The notes under the pieces: model-generated
What the model saw: only the letters and a program-made list of their open reading frames with translations
Databases searched by the model: none
What the model was told of the DNA's origin: nothing
Translations under genes and position numbers: made by a program
Shown here: one piece after another, positions 12,067 through 23,304 of the stretch
How the letters are laid out: each line of letters begins with the position of its first letter
Numbering within the stretch: position 1 is the stretch's first letter
Origin: Trichosphaerium sp. ATCC 40318
Lineage: Eukaryota; Discosea; Flabellinia; Trichosidae
Reading direction: 5' to 3'
Length of the DNA: 64,000 bases
Assembly: GCA_038496445.1 (NCBI GenBank)
Contig: JALMLS010000361.1
Location: 62,001 to 126,000 of the forward strand

Positions 12067-12670
12067 GTTGTGAACGAGTTTGTAAGGTAAAACGCCACTA
12101 ATAGCATGCGATTGTGCGTATGCTCGCTTTGTGCAGGTACGAAGGTGGCTTGTGGTAGTTTAACAGAAAAAACAATGAGAAGAGCTGTTGGTAGACAATA
12201 CTAGCGCCAGGTAGTTATTGATGACCGCTTTCAAGAGAATAGCGCGTTCAAGCCAAGTCAATAGTTTGTCAACTTGTTTATTGAACAGAAATAGCATTTC
12301 TATCATTGATTTACATTACATGCACGCAACTTATAAATGAAGCGGAATTGATATTAAACAAGCTTATGTCAGGACGCAATGTAATGCAGTCGCGTAAATC
12401 AAAGCTGAAGATCTTAAATCTCAACAGAGTCTGAGTTTCAAACGGTTAGAAAAAAAACAGCAAAGGAGTACATTGAGGACATTTTTTTTTCTTTTTTTCT
12501 ACGCTACAATTTACAAAGATATTACAACATCTTGCCACCATTTTGGATATTTACATTGTTACCCTCGTTCATATAATACAATCCAATCAGACAGCACTTT
12601 ACAGAATTTACAAATCTTACTTCTTTCCTCAAGGTTGCTTCAAAGAAGCAACAAAAAAGGAAAAAAAAGC
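12067..12670. other. Intergenic
   Basis: No gene supported. AT-rich sequence between the methyltransferase start and the 3' end of the next minus-strand gene. It holds the methyltransferase promoter by position. Confidence 0.45.
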
Positions 12671-15600
12671 TTACTTCAATAAATATTTACAAGTCAGTTT
12701 AGAAAACAAATGAGGCCTATGTGCATGCTTAGGAGGAAAAACATAAAGCATACAACCATCACTATTAATCTTACAAGCCGTATTATGCTTACGCATACGT
12801 TCAAGAAGATTAACATAGTCATGCTCTGATTGCTTTGTATTATGTAAAAACTCTCCATAAAATGTCGCCCATTTCTGGGATGCTTTACGGGCCTCACTTG
12901 CATCAACCTCCTTGGCTTTCACTACTGTATCTCTATACAATTAAATAAGCAAAAAACGAAGCTAGATGGTTCATTGTACGTACATTTGTACTCTAGCATC
13001 AGCAGAGAAGATTGTAAACAAAGGACGGAAAACTTGTTCATCTTTAGGACAAAAACAAAAAGTCGCTTGCCACCGACTAATCTCTTGTTCTCCATAGTCA
13101 ACAAACTCTTCATTCGTTTCACGTTTAGGAGATTCTTTCCTAGTCGGAGAAAAAGTTCCTTCATCATCACTTTGTACAGGAGGAAAGGTAAAACCGTGTG
13201 CAGCTGCTGACGCCATGCTTCGTAAAAAAGTTAGCTTGAACAACACAAAAAAATGGTTGTCTGACGTACAAAGTCCCATGTTGCTCAGATATTCCTATCT
13301 GAGAACAATCTTTTTGTGAAGAAAGAACATTTGTATCTTGCGAATCAATATCTGAAGATTTAGGCGAAGCATCCATTGAAGGTTTTTGGGACTCGTAATA
13401 CGGGTCGGTTTTAATTACAGCTCCTTCTTTCCATTCTTTCGCTCTGTGAGCTTCTTTCCTGGCTTTTCGTAGCTCTGCAACCTTCGCCTTAAGAAAGAAA
13501 AAAGTCAGAAAAAAAAAATACTTTTCTCTCGTTTTGTGTTTCTTCACTTTGCAATTAAAATACCAAGGCTCACCTGTACATTATCAAACTCTATTGTATT
13601 CCGAGCAGTAGAGTATGGAATATAGTATTCAACTATTTTCTCATCTTTTTCGATAGTAGTAAAGGCACGACCCTTAACACCAATAAAATTATGCCTAGCA
13701 AGAACATCGCTGAAGTAAACAAATCCTGTGCGTTTTCCCGTTTTGACTGTTGTCACGTAACAATGTATACTAGTTGAACATAAATACTTTATACCTCATT
13801 AAATGTAACACAAAAAAACATAAAAAAAAGCTGAAAAGGGAAGGTTATGCATAAGCAAGACGTACTAGGAAATACTGTACTCATCCAAAAATTTCCTGAG
13901 GTTTTCAATTGAACCACCAAAATTGGTTACTACTGCGTAGTTAGGGTTTGGAGATTTCTTCCCTAATGAAAGTAAGTATTTAAGATAATTATAAAATAGA
14001 CAACAGTAAAAAAAAAAAAAGCCCACCCACGTACCAACACCTCTTTGTGGAAAATCATAAAGGTCATTTTTCAAGCCATCAATAAACTTATTCGATACTG
14101 AAATTAATCTGATTTCCCACCCTGTATTACCATTACTATACGGATATTTGCCATTCATTTCCAAGGCTGTTAAAGTGTCCTATTAATCTCAGGTAAGCTA
14201 AGAATACCACACAAAAAAAATCTTCTCTCTTGATGAGACTGACATCAACAGTGGTGATAAAAACAAAAGGTACCTCCATTGTTTCGAATTTGAGAAACAA
14301 AGATCCCAAATTCATAGTATTGTGGCGTGAAAAATAAGCTTTCATACTTTTTGGTGCCTGTTCACATTCTTTAAATAAAAGCTCAACATGAAGCGCTGTA
14401 ACCCTTGATGGAACCTCTAACAATTGAAGTGTATTATTATTGTTCTTTTTAACGGAGGCTATACGGTCTTCTTTGGTTGATACTAAACAAGAGTCAACAA
14501 CGAATAAGCATATCAAAAGAAAAAAAAAAAAAAAGAGAACCAATCAAAACTGTTGTATTCAAAATACGCACAGCCTCGCCGTGCTGGCCGGGTTTTTTGT
14601 GATGGTGGTTGGTATGTGACAGTATTACGTGAGTATGATCGTCCAGTCCTGTCCCTGTGAGCTATTGATGCACTTCTGTATAATTTTGGAGGAGACCTTC
14701 TACGAGGTGGCGCATATCTTCTTTTCTTAGACTCTCTCGATGATCTCCGATGGTGGGGCGACTTTGAATAGCTGTTACTATATGATGAAGCCCTTCTACG
14801 ATACGTTGAAGGACTGGACGGCCTTTTAGAAGTAGACTTTGGTTCTGACCTCGACAAAGACCTTGAAGGCCTTTTATATGTAGACGGACTCTTTGCTGGA
14901 CTTTTGGTGGGCGAAGTATTGGCTGATTTTGATAGGGTTGTTCTCTTCCTCTTTTTACCAGTGATTTGTGGGGAGGAAGAAGGACTCTCCAAGCCTTCAA
15001 GAAAACTCCCATCATATACTTTATCTGACTCTAACCTTGTATCATCCTTGTCCTCACTAGGTCTCTTTGAGGAAGGATCTTTTGTCGGTTCAGGCTCATC
15101 TGTTGGTTCAGGTATTGGAGCATCTGGTGGAGTATTCATCATATCCAAGCCTTCAAGCTCAGGACAATCTTCGTCTTCGTCTTCGTCTTCATCTTCAGAT
15201 AATCCTTCAAGTTGCATAAGAAAATCATTCATGTCGGCATCTGATTCAGTTTGTTCGTCGCTATCATTCGCATTGGATTCACCTTCAATTTCCATGGCAT
15301 CTTCTGAAACGCTAGCATTGTCTCCTACACTCATCTGCAAATTATGCTTTGCTTGTTGTTGCAAAGGTAAAACGATAGCACTATCGTCCTTGTCCAAACC
15401 AGATTCGCCAGCGATAGCTTTTTCAGGTTCATTTAAAGCAACATCGGTGTTCTTTGTAGCATCCTTCTTCGTAGTACTAGCAGTGACGGCAGGTGTCTTG
15501 TTAGGCTTAGCAATCACCTTGGAGGTTGCCTTGTTCTGGTTTGATTTCCTTCTAGATCCAAAAAGCATGCCAAGTGTACGCTTTTTCTTTGGCTTTCCAG

Positions 15601-17744
15601 TTGTTTGTTTTGGAACAAGTTTAGGAACACCTACAGGTATAATAGGAGTGCTATCTGTAATATCTATAACAGTTGTTTCTCCATTCATAGCCAATGTAAC
15701 AGGAACAGATTTACTTGGCTTGCCTTCTCTATTCCTCTTCTTGCTTCTACCAAAAGGATTCAATTTAGAAGAAGGTTTTACTGATTCCTTTATTGTCTTA
15801 GGTAGAAGCTTTCTTCTTTTTGCTGGACTTTCTTCAGGAGCACTACTTTCCCTCTCATTCTCTTGAGGTTTCTCTGGTGACACAGTAGCAAATTTGGTAG
15901 GTTTAGCGGTAGGTGTCGTTGCTGGAGACTTGCTTGGAGATCCCAAAGGTTCTGGCGTAGGCAGTGCTTCTTGCTGTTGTATATGAACTTGTCCAGTTGG
16001 AACATTTGTGGTTGATGAGTTGTGAACTATCGGTGCTGATGTAGGAGCTACAGAAGCTGCTCTTTGTAGAGAAGTGGCGAGCGTTGTACGAATGGGAATT
16101 TCTGTCTCAATACCCGTTTGTGGTTCGGTTACTTGAGCAACCTCAGTTCTAGACGTAGACGTAGGAACAGCAGAACGTCGTGCACGAGGAGGTGGTGTAG
16201 TTGCTCTAGGATTAACATCACGTGATGGTTGTTGTACTGCTGGCGCTGGAATCAATTGTGGCATCGCATCTTGCTATATTTGTTTAATAACCTTGTAGAT
16301 TGAAATATTTTTTTCATATTACGTACTGAAGCTTGTGTTGTATGCTCAACTTGCATTGGATCATCTTGTACCGTTGGAACAACTTCTTGTTGTTGTGTAT
16401 CAGTTAAAAAATGTTCCAGTGGGTAGACTGGAAGCATAAGTTCAGCAGCATCCGTTATTTCAGGTTGTTCTGCTGGTGGCGCAACTACAACGTTTGGAAC
16501 TATTCTAACATGTGCTGGCAAGTCACCATTCTCAGACTGTTCATATGTCTTACTACTGTCTTCATCATAAGTAACTTCGTATAATATACCCTTGTCATTT
16601 GTAGAATAATCAGTAAGTACACCAGGATACCAAGTTTCTAGACACAAAAAAAAGTTAAGCTGGTTCTTTAGATTGATTACTTTATGCGTACCATCGTTCT
16701 CCCAATATACTTCTACTGCCTTGCCCACATACTGAGATTGATCAATGACTTGTGGTAGGGCCTATAGTGGGTTAGTAGGATGTCACCATAGCCAAGGAAA
16801 GGCATTATTTTCTGAACTCTACAAAAACCTGTAACGTACTTGAACGATATTTACTGGGTCTTCTCCAATAATGGCGTAAAGCGAATGTTGCAGAATAACT
16901 TCTTGGGTAAAATGTGAGGAAACTAAAGTAGTTCAACAAACTTAGTACCTGTATCATTCCATTTAGAAGACGCTCGTAAAGCTCTTAAATCGCCATCTTG
17001 CGCTCCAACTCTCGTTGCAGGTGAAGGGTTCGCAAGTATAGACCTGCCGTACTGAATGTACAAGAACACGTAGCCTGATACTTCGGTGTTGAAGGAGCGA
17101 TGTGGTGATAAAGGAAACCAGTTACCAACCGCACCACAGTTTGAGAGTTGAACTAATAACAGTAAATAACAGCGTTAGAGAACGTTTCTGGTACAAAAGA
17201 AAAAAAACGGTTTTTTTGACACAAACAAGTAGTTAAAAATAAATATCTCCTTTCGAGTGATAAGCTAGGTAGAAAATCTGGGTATAGAAGCGTATGAGGT
17301 GTTCTAAAAATGAGAAGCCGACACACGGAGTTATTAGTAAACTTTTACCTTTATTAAGCTTAATGGTGACTGTACCCAAGAAGCGATGCCCTATGCGGCT
17401 CCACAACGTTACCTGGTGTTTGTTAATAAAAGATTACGAAAGTTTTTTTCGGTTCAACGGTTATTTACTTACTCGTACACCTCCAAGAAGATTGACTCTA
17501 CTGAGGGGGTTGTTAGAAATTGTAGATTAATCACATCGTCTACGCACTAGTTAAAGGTCTCCTCCCAAAGAGGCTCATTACCATGGCTAGTCATAGTCTG
17601 CATAGGAGTGGTTATGGGGTCACCAGATGTAGACAGTAGTGCTATTGTGCAATAGGGTTGAAGCCTACAATAAGTTAAAACAAACGAATTTGTCTTATCT
17701 ACGCGCCTATTCCCCGCTAGCTTCTTGGCTCGCATAACTAACAC
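12671..17744 (-). CDS. C2 / Tudor-like / RS-rich / RRM multidomain protein
   Basis: One long minus-strand gene; the joins I followed keep frame. It opens with a C2 domain: VLVMRAKKLAGNRR, LQPYCTIALLSTSG, EPLWEETFN, GTVTIKLNKG, NWFPLSPHRSF, SGYVFLYIQYG. A Tudor/agenet-like module follows (VGKAVEVYWENDGT, WYPGVLTDY, YEVTYDEDSS). Next come about 580 disordered residues with an acidic run (EDEDEDEDEDCPELEG) and then an RS/SP-rich basic region. Two RRM-like folds follow: VTALHVELLFKEC with GSLFLKFETMED, and YAVVTNFGGS with GKRTGFVYFSD. A conserved-looking C-terminal tail contains GCMLYVFPPKHAHRPHLFSKL split near its end by KINSD upstream, possibly SPOC-like. The product is probably nuclear and RNA- or chromatin-associated. 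The first codon is uncertain: the frame before the C2 strand (PPTKPFRIK) suggests an exon upstream of 17760. An apparent start at 16264 is internal. Confidence 0.75.
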
Positions 17745-17951
17745 TGTTTAGAATTTATGGTACGTTCATACTTTAATTACCTTTAATTCTGAAGGGCTTT
17801 GTTGGTGGAGCAGTATCTATGTGGTTCACAGTAGTAGGAAGCCTTATCACACCTAATTATCACAATTATTCATTTGTGTTTTCGTTATTCTCGAAAAGCC
17901 CACTACGTACGTCTTGGATCATTAGTGGGGTATACACAGCGAACAGAAAAC

Positions 17952-18122
17952 ATGGAACAACTGCTACATGGAGAACGCCCATCACAAAAGCGAGCGTTCG
18001 CAATACAACCAGTACATGTACTTTGGAAGTTGCAGGCTCTCATAACAGCTCAAATTACGGACGTATTACCAAATAAAGGACCAGAGGATACAGCTTCGAA
18101 GAACGTTTGTTTAATTTGCTAA
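17952..18122 (+). CDS. 56-residue protein with C-terminal CAAX motif
   Basis: Single-exon frame MEQLLHGERPSQKRAFAIQP and onwards, with a helical middle part (WKLQALITAQITDVL) and the end KNVCLIC. The last four residues C-L-I-C fit a prenylation CAAX box, so the product would be membrane-anchored. Its size and tail resemble heterotrimeric G-protein gamma subunits in general form, but the diagnostic family residues are not clear. It lies divergent to the C2/Tudor gene. The frame is short and could be chance. Confidence 0.4.
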   Translation: MEQLLHGERPSQKRAFAIQPVHVLWKLQALITAQITDVLPNKGPEDTASKNVCLIC

Positions 18123-18260
18123 TTTCTTTGAGAAAAAAACAGAACAAATTCAAGGCTATTCAACCATTCACCTCTTTCTAATCAATCTATGAAACTTGAT
18201 TGACAGCAACCACAACCAAAGTAGACTTTGGTCCAAAGTTATTGATTTTTTATATTTTAT

Positions 18261-19474
18261 TTACACATCAAATACAGTCTTTTGTACATACTCCACGGCT
18301 ACACACTCCTCTTGCGGTAAGCTACCATAAGAGGCCACGTGCTTTTTTAGTCAAAACCGAAAATTGGCGGAAAAAAAAACCGCCATTCTCTGACACCCCT
18401 CTTTTGTTCTCAAAAACGCTTTACGAATATGCATCTACCATTCTAGAGGAAATCTCTGGTTGTCAAAAAGTGAGAAACAATAAAAAACGGATTTGTAAAA
18501 ATGTTACCTTTCACCTCTGCTTCGCTTGTATTGAACGCAGTGAACCAAATACCGCGATTTGGTTTAGATGTCACTTCAGAGTCTATTTCAACCGTCAATA
18601 TTTTTGAAGCAAGGTATAGAGCAGCGCAAGCAATTTTGTATGCTGGAACTTCAACGCAGAGTGTTGTAACCAAATTGTCATTGACGATATTCTAAGGAAA
18701 AGTCAAAAAAAAGAAATTTGTAAAGATGACTTCTTTCCGCACCCACGCAGTTTGAACTACCTCAGATTGAGCCCTCAACGCTTTGGCATAATTCAATAGA
18801 TATTTATAAGGCAGTTCGCATTGTATAGAGTACCTACAGGTACAAAGGATGTCAATTCAAAATTTTCAATTTCAGTTACATACCCAAGGGTGCGTAACAC
18901 GTATTGCTCCATGCTGATGATCTCATCACGTAAATCATAGTACCGTCGGTTACTGCCATCCTCTAGACGCAAAGGAGGTGCTTGTGGATTACGCATACGA
19001 TGTACAACGTTTATAATATCGCGTAGACGTCTTGTAGTTTCTGTAGATTTACCAGCCAAGTAGAGAAATGTTTTAGCCATTAACTATTGGTGTAAGCGCG
19101 TAATTTGTTGCGTATGGACTTGTTAGTACGTCAGGAGACATCTTATTGATGGTGTGGATCGTAAAAAAGCGATGCATTAGCACTGTAGCGACAGCTATGG
19201 TATTCTGAGGACTAAATAATTATTAAATTCTCAAAAACGCTTGTTTATACTCGTACAGCGCTAATCTACGCGCAACGCGTCTCATAAATGAGGCAAGGCG
19301 GCTTCTATATTCATTTTCTTCTTTTCAAGGATAGAAATAAGTAACAGGTACTCTAACTGTACTGTAGGCAATAGGTTGATAGGAACTAGTTTACATACCT
19401 TTTCGAGAGTACCCGTTTTTGCGAGAAGGCGTTTCTTCCAGCTGTTTCGCGTCAAACACTTGCTGGTGTGCCAT
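18261..19474 (-). CDS. Transcriptional cyclin (cyclin K/T type)
   Basis: Partner of a transcription-type CDK (CDK9/CDK12 family), nuclear. The start MAHQQVFDAKQLEETPS leads into the first cyclin box: ENEYRSRLASFMRRVA, VATVLMHRFFTIHTI, AKTFLYLAGKSTET, RRLRDIINVVHRM, EQYVLRTLGYV. The LAGK-x-x-ET signature is typical of cyclins K, T and L. The second box is YKYLLNYAKALRAQ, VVQTAWNIVNDNLVTTLCVE, IACAALYLASKI, then EISSRMVDAYS. The C-terminus is short (LPQEECVAVEYVQKTVFDV) and lacks the long RS or Pro tail of animal cyclins L and K. The order, the ETxxRxRDII element and the overall match favour K/T over L. About seven exons join in frame. Confidence 0.85.
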
Positions 19475-19809
19475 TCTGCAATGCCAAAGTAATTTGTGTT
19501 GCTGACTGGCAGTTGACTTTGATGTCACATTTTATTGAAAAGTAAAACTGGTAGAGGGCACTGACGCGCTTTAACTTTAAAGAAACAAATGCAATGTGCA
19601 AAGTGTCACTTTTATTGCAACACATTAAAAAAATTGTACAGCTGCTACAACTGCCGGCTGCTACAAAGTCGCTTTGTGAAATATATGTATAGACCCTATA
19701 TATGGGGTGTTGCTTTTAACTGCCGTGTCTGTGCGTAGCGTTCGTTCTTTCGTTCGGAGCAATTTTTCCGGTTTTTGTACATTTGTTGTTACATGATTGA
19801 CAGTAGCGT
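19475..19809. other. Intergenic
   Basis: No gene seen. This is the promoter side of the cyclin gene and the 3' flank of COX19. Confidence 0.45.
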
Positions 19810-20221
19810 TCACTCGTTTTCGCCGTAGTAGTCTGCGTCTTTGGCCTTGCCGTACCAATCATCTTTTATTTTTTTATCGTTACTTTCAAAGCCCAAAGTA
19901 CCCATTTCTTCCTCTAACATAAGGCCCTACGAACGTAGTGAGACGCTGTCACTATTTGGTTGGCAGTGAGTTCAAAATTGGCATACCTTGTCCATACGGC
20001 ATTGTAGGTACGCCTGGGCTGCTTGTCTGCAATCTCTGGTTATTCCATCGGTTTTTGCGATACAAGCCAAGTAAGCCTTTTGAATATCAGAACATTCGCC
20101 CAGGTGATCCAAGGGAAACGAACCTAGATGTTTGTGTAAGCTTTTTGTCCGAGTCATACTACATTTTCATATTACCCTTCTGGGGAGGTGATAAATTCAA
20201 CTTTCTCCTTGGTGTGGCCAT
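19810..20221 (-). CDS. COX19: Cytochrome c oxidase assembly protein COX19
   Basis: Small twin CX9C protein of the mitochondrial intermembrane space needed for copper delivery to cytochrome oxidase. The core is GSFPLDHLGECSDIQKAYLA, then CIAKTDGITRDCRQA and YLQCRMDKGLMLEEEMGTLGF, matching COX19 almost position by position. Both C-x9-C pairs are present. Three exons: the first encodes MATPRRKLNLSPPQK from 20221, joined across a 53-base GTAATA..CTAG intron. That intron also reads as an open frame with its own ATG at 20157, which would give a false N-terminus (MTRTKSLHKH). The upstream start restores the standard Gly-Ser-Phe-Pro context. The tail ends DWYGKAKDADYYGENE. Confidence 0.93.
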
Positions 20222-20377
20222 TGAGAGTATTTTTTGACAGGCTGTTAAAGTGTAGTCAACGAACAGTCTTTTTCTTAATAATTACAATATTGTGGGAAAA
20301 CACGTAGAAGTGGTTAAAATATAATTTCCAAGAGTATTGTTGCGTTTATACGCCAAACACCAGACATAATTCAATAA
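20222..20377. promoter_or_regulatory. Divergent promoter, COX19 / 20378 gene
   Basis: Only 156 bases separate two opposite start codons, so both promoters must lie here. No core element was recognised. Confidence 0.4.
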
Positions 20378-21161
20378 ATGGCATCAAACGATCTCTTTTT
20401 TGTAGACACAAAGGGCTCCAGGAAGCACCAGCAACATGATACAGATTTACATGACAATGAGGTCGAAGATGATCTCTTTGTTGTTGACACGAAGGGTACA
20501 AGCATAGGCGACGCAGAATACGCTTCTGGGGACAAACAGACGAAAACCCAACAAAAAGCTGGTATATAACTTACGAACACTTACAATATCGCGAAAACAG
20601 CGTATTTAACGCTTTATTCTTACTTGGTTTTAGGCAAAAAATCTAGAAACCAACAAAAAAATAAAAGAAGAGGCTCCCAAACGAACAAGGCTTCACAATT
20701 AGATGATAACATGGAAATGTCTAGTATTCAACAAATTTTGGAAGATAACGAATTTGAGTATGATGAAGAGCTAGCAGCCATGGACGTAGACATAGAAAAC
20801 GCGAATAAAAAGCAAAAAGCAAAGACTACAAAAAAGGTACTAGGCTGTTTTTCTTTGGTCTTTATTGATTTTAAGCGTATTTCTAACTTACTCTAGCCTT
20901 CCAAAACAAAACCTGCAAAGTATAAAAAGCCTTCGCCAAAGGTATTAGCAACGTGGGAGGCATCTGCAGAAGAAAGGCGCCTTGCAAAGCTTTGTACACC
21001 ACTTTTACAAAAATTAAATTTGAGTGACACATTGTACGTATCTTGACAAGCTTCTTTTCATTGAAATTATAATGTCACATTTGTCTAATTCGAATCCTAA
21101 CGTATTTTCAAATAGGGAGAAGGGAGAAAAAAAATCAGGACTTGGTGTGTACGTTCAGTAG
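20378..21161 (+). CDS. Charged hypothetical protein
   Basis: Starts MASNDLFFVDTKGSRKHQQH and repeats the unit D-L-F-x-V-D-T-K-G twice (residues about 5-13 and 32-40). After the first intron it is basic (GKKSRNQQKNKRRGSQ), then acidic (QQILEDNEFEYDEELAAMDV), then KKPSPKVLATWEASAEERR and LAKLCTPLLQKLNLSDTL. The probable end is GLGVYVQ. The charge pattern is typical of nucleolar ribosome-biogenesis proteins, and its direct neighbour is FCF2, but no domain is recognised. The 3' end is less certain because a GTGTGT site precedes the stop. Confidence 0.6.
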
Positions 21162-21294
21162 TATTGCTTTTGTTTTTTTCTTTCTATTTTTCTGAAATGT
21201 AACATTTTTTTTTTCCGATTTCGTATCTGGTAGCGTCTTTTCCTATCGTTTTTTGGTCGGGTCGTAGAAACCATACTTCTATATACCAACCAAA

Positions 21295-21366
21295 GGGATG
21301 ATAGTGTAATTGGCAGCACCGCACGTTTGGAACGTGTTAATCTGGGTTCAAGTCCCAGTCGTCCAG
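21295..21366 (+). tRNA. tRNA-Pro (UGG)
   Basis: A cloverleaf can be drawn: acceptor GGGATGA with TCGTCCA, D stem GTGT/GCAC with loop AATTGGCA, anticodon stem GCACG/CGTGT with loop TTTGGAA, T stem CTGGG/CCCAG with loop TTCAAGT. Loop positions 34-36 read TGG, decoding proline CCA. The B box GGTTCAAGTCC and A box TAGTGTAATTGG match the Pol III consensus, and a T-run at 21382-21388 can terminate transcription. The first acceptor pair is G-A, which is unusual, and there is no intron. Confidence 0.85.
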
Positions 21367-21392
21367 TTAAAAATACTTGTATTTTTTTATTT

Positions 21393-22375
21393 ATGGAAAG
21401 TTCAACGAATAGTTTAATTTACAACCTACTTAGAGCAAATCGCTTACACTACCTGACAGAAAAGAAACTTTACTTTGAATTACCAAAATATCGTTTATTC
21501 AAACCACTTCCTGTTCAACTTACAGGAGGTATCTCATGGTTTGCTGTACGCTATTTTTTATAGATTTGAGATTTGATTTGGAGGACTAATGTATTTGTTA
21601 AGGCTGAAGAAGCAGATGCGTTCTTGAAAAAAGCAGATTTACAACTTGCTGTTGAATCCGAAAGGGTTGCCAGGTCATTGTCAAAGAAGGGTGCTAAGAA
21701 GCTGAAGAAAAAAAGAAATGAAGAAGTTCTTAAGGTAAGTCACATAATAGCTGAGACTATTTTGCTTTACTTTATGAATTATAGCTTTGATCTAATATGA
21801 TTTATAGGGATGGAATCTACCTCGCGTAGAGATGACTCCAGAAAAGAAAAAAGAAATGCAGATAGCAGCTCTAAGGTACTTTAGTTGTCACTTTGTTTTT
21901 TGTTAACTTTTGTTTTAAAGACGTTATGCCGGAGGTATTAATACCTTACGTGGTACTAACGAATACACTGTACCTACACATTTTCATGAGGGATACATTG
22001 AATATGGTGCGCACTATTGAATATCAGCATAATTGTTAAAACAACCGTTGCTACCACAGCACGCTAGTTTATTCTCATGTTTCCTTTTTTTCTCTTCTAA
22101 CAAATTCTTCAGGACCTCAAGATTATTACAATAGAGTATCAAAGAAAGACCGTAAACAAAGTATTGCTGATGAGATCATTCAATCTGATGAGTTTAAGGA
22201 ATATAAAAAACGGTATGCACTACAAAAGTATTCACCAAACGCCAGCGCACTACTGCCTAGTTCTTTATCTTCAAGTGCTATTGTTATTTTAATTAATTTA
22301 ATGTTTAGGAAAATGGCAGCTATTGCTGAGTTCCAGCAAACTAAGAGAAGGAAGGTTAAGAGATACAACGTGTAA
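21393..22375 (+). CDS. FCF2: rRNA-processing protein FCF2 homologue
   Basis: Nucleolar factor for early pre-rRNA cleavage in small-subunit assembly. The family domain is clear in the last exons: GWNLPRVEMTPEKKKEMQ, PTHFHEGYIEYGPQDYYNR, VSKKDRKQSIADEIIQSDEF and KEYKKRKMAAIAEFQQTKRR, ending VKRYNV. The N-terminal exon MESSTNSLIYNLLRANRLHY is followed by a Lys-rich coiled segment (SLSKKGAKKLKKKRNEE), usual for this protein. Six exons. The start lies 27 bases after the tRNA, inside the pol III terminator region, so its 5' UTR must be very short or overlap the tRNA. Confidence 0.85.
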
Positions 22376-22632
22376 AATAATTAATATTTTTAAACATTCA
22401 TTCAAAATGTTGTGTAAAAGCACGTGATACGTTTTGGGCACTCGTAGCTAGTATAACAACAATGCATACGAGAAGATATGTTGCAGACTCAGTTTTTTCT
22501 GTCACTGGAATTTTTAACTACCCTTCACTGAAAAGTCAGTTCAATTGAGCCGTGCAACTATTAAACATGTTTTCTAAGTCCATCTAGGTCTACGTAGACA
22601 TTTGCTATTTACTCGTCCTTGTAGCTGGCCGT
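22376..22632. other. Intergenic
   Basis: No gene supported. Contains a CACGTG site at 22421-22426. Confidence 0.4.
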
Positions 22633-22863
22633 CTATTCTTCATTACGCTTGTAGAACCAGAAAGCATGAACCAAATCCAGGTAGAAGTTCAAGTGTCCTA
22701 GGCGGTTCCATCTGTGGCAAGGCGTTGGTATAGTAGTTGCCGTGATAACGCTTTGTATCGTTTTTGTTGGTTTCAATACAGGTCCTACGTATATCTTAGT
22801 GGCGAGTGAGGATAGTGCACCTTCTACTTCCTCCCAATCGGCCGACCGAGCACTTTTAAGCAT
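22633..22863 (-). CDS. Small ORF, uncertain
   Basis: Open minus-strand frame of 76 residues, MLKSARSADWEEVEGALSSL and onwards, with HLNFYLDLVHAFWFYKRNEE at the end. No intron is needed and no domain is recognised. Its ATG sits 3 bases from the start of the opposite-strand frame at 22867. Two functional genes could not share a zero-length promoter, so at least one of the two is misread or starts elsewhere. Confidence 0.3.
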   Translation of the reverse strand: MLKSARSADWEEVEGALSSLATKIYVGPVLKPTKTIQSVITATTIPTPCHRWNRLGHLNFYLDLVHAFWFYKRNEE

Positions 22864-22866
22864 CAA

Positions 22867-23147
22867 ATGGCACTAGTGACATCAGCACGACCAACACGCG
22901 TCGATAATCCCGCAGACAATCCTACAGTAGATTTAAAAGTAGAATCTACAGAAGTTCCAGAATTTACAGTGTACTGTGACAGTATTGACCCAGAGGATCC
23001 CGAAGGTGTGTCTTCAAATTACAATGACACGAACCCAAGATATGTTGATCGCGAACTTGTTTATAAGCGGTACTTGCTTGTAGTTGAGTACGTCAAAACT
23101 GTTGACAGCATAGGCTTTCTTGTCTTTTTCTTAGTTTAGCTCCCTAG
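22867..23147 (+). CDS. Small acidic hypothetical protein
   Basis: Starts MALVTSARPTRVDNPADNPT and is acidic (FTVYCDSIDPEDPEG, SSNYNDTNPRYVDRELVYK). It runs into a GTACTT donor at about 23070, and a join to the acceptor at 23134 gives a four-residue end (RLAP). No domain recognised. Codon content and the splice pattern make it likelier than the opposite ORF. Confidence 0.45.
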
Positions 23148-23304
23148 TACTTGCGTTTATTGATTGATTAGTCGTTTGTTGTCTTTATAAGAGACAGTCT
23201 GTATACGTGTTTCAAAAGCGAAACAACAATTTAGAGGTCTCAAAAAAAACCCTTTGAAAAAAAAAACTTACCCTAAAGCCTTTATTTCTGTATAGTTGTA
23301 CAGT

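Noticed and set aside
14904-15866. 320-codon plus-strand open frame, Ser-rich
   Set aside because: It is antisense to the disordered part of the C2/Tudor/RRM gene. Its Ser and Phe runs mirror the acidic and Lys codons of the real frame.
14513-16264. Gene starting at MPQLIPAPAVQQ
   Set aside because: The intron just upstream joins in frame to the Tudor-like exon, so this Met is internal.
17819-18076. Longer plus frame upstream of the 17952 small ORF
   Set aside because: Its upstream half lies over the promoter and first exon region of the C2 gene and is in a different frame from the CAAX product.
21295-21366. tRNA-Gln reading of the tRNA
   Set aside because: The 7-base anticodon loop is TTTGGAA, placing TGG at 34-36, which decodes proline.
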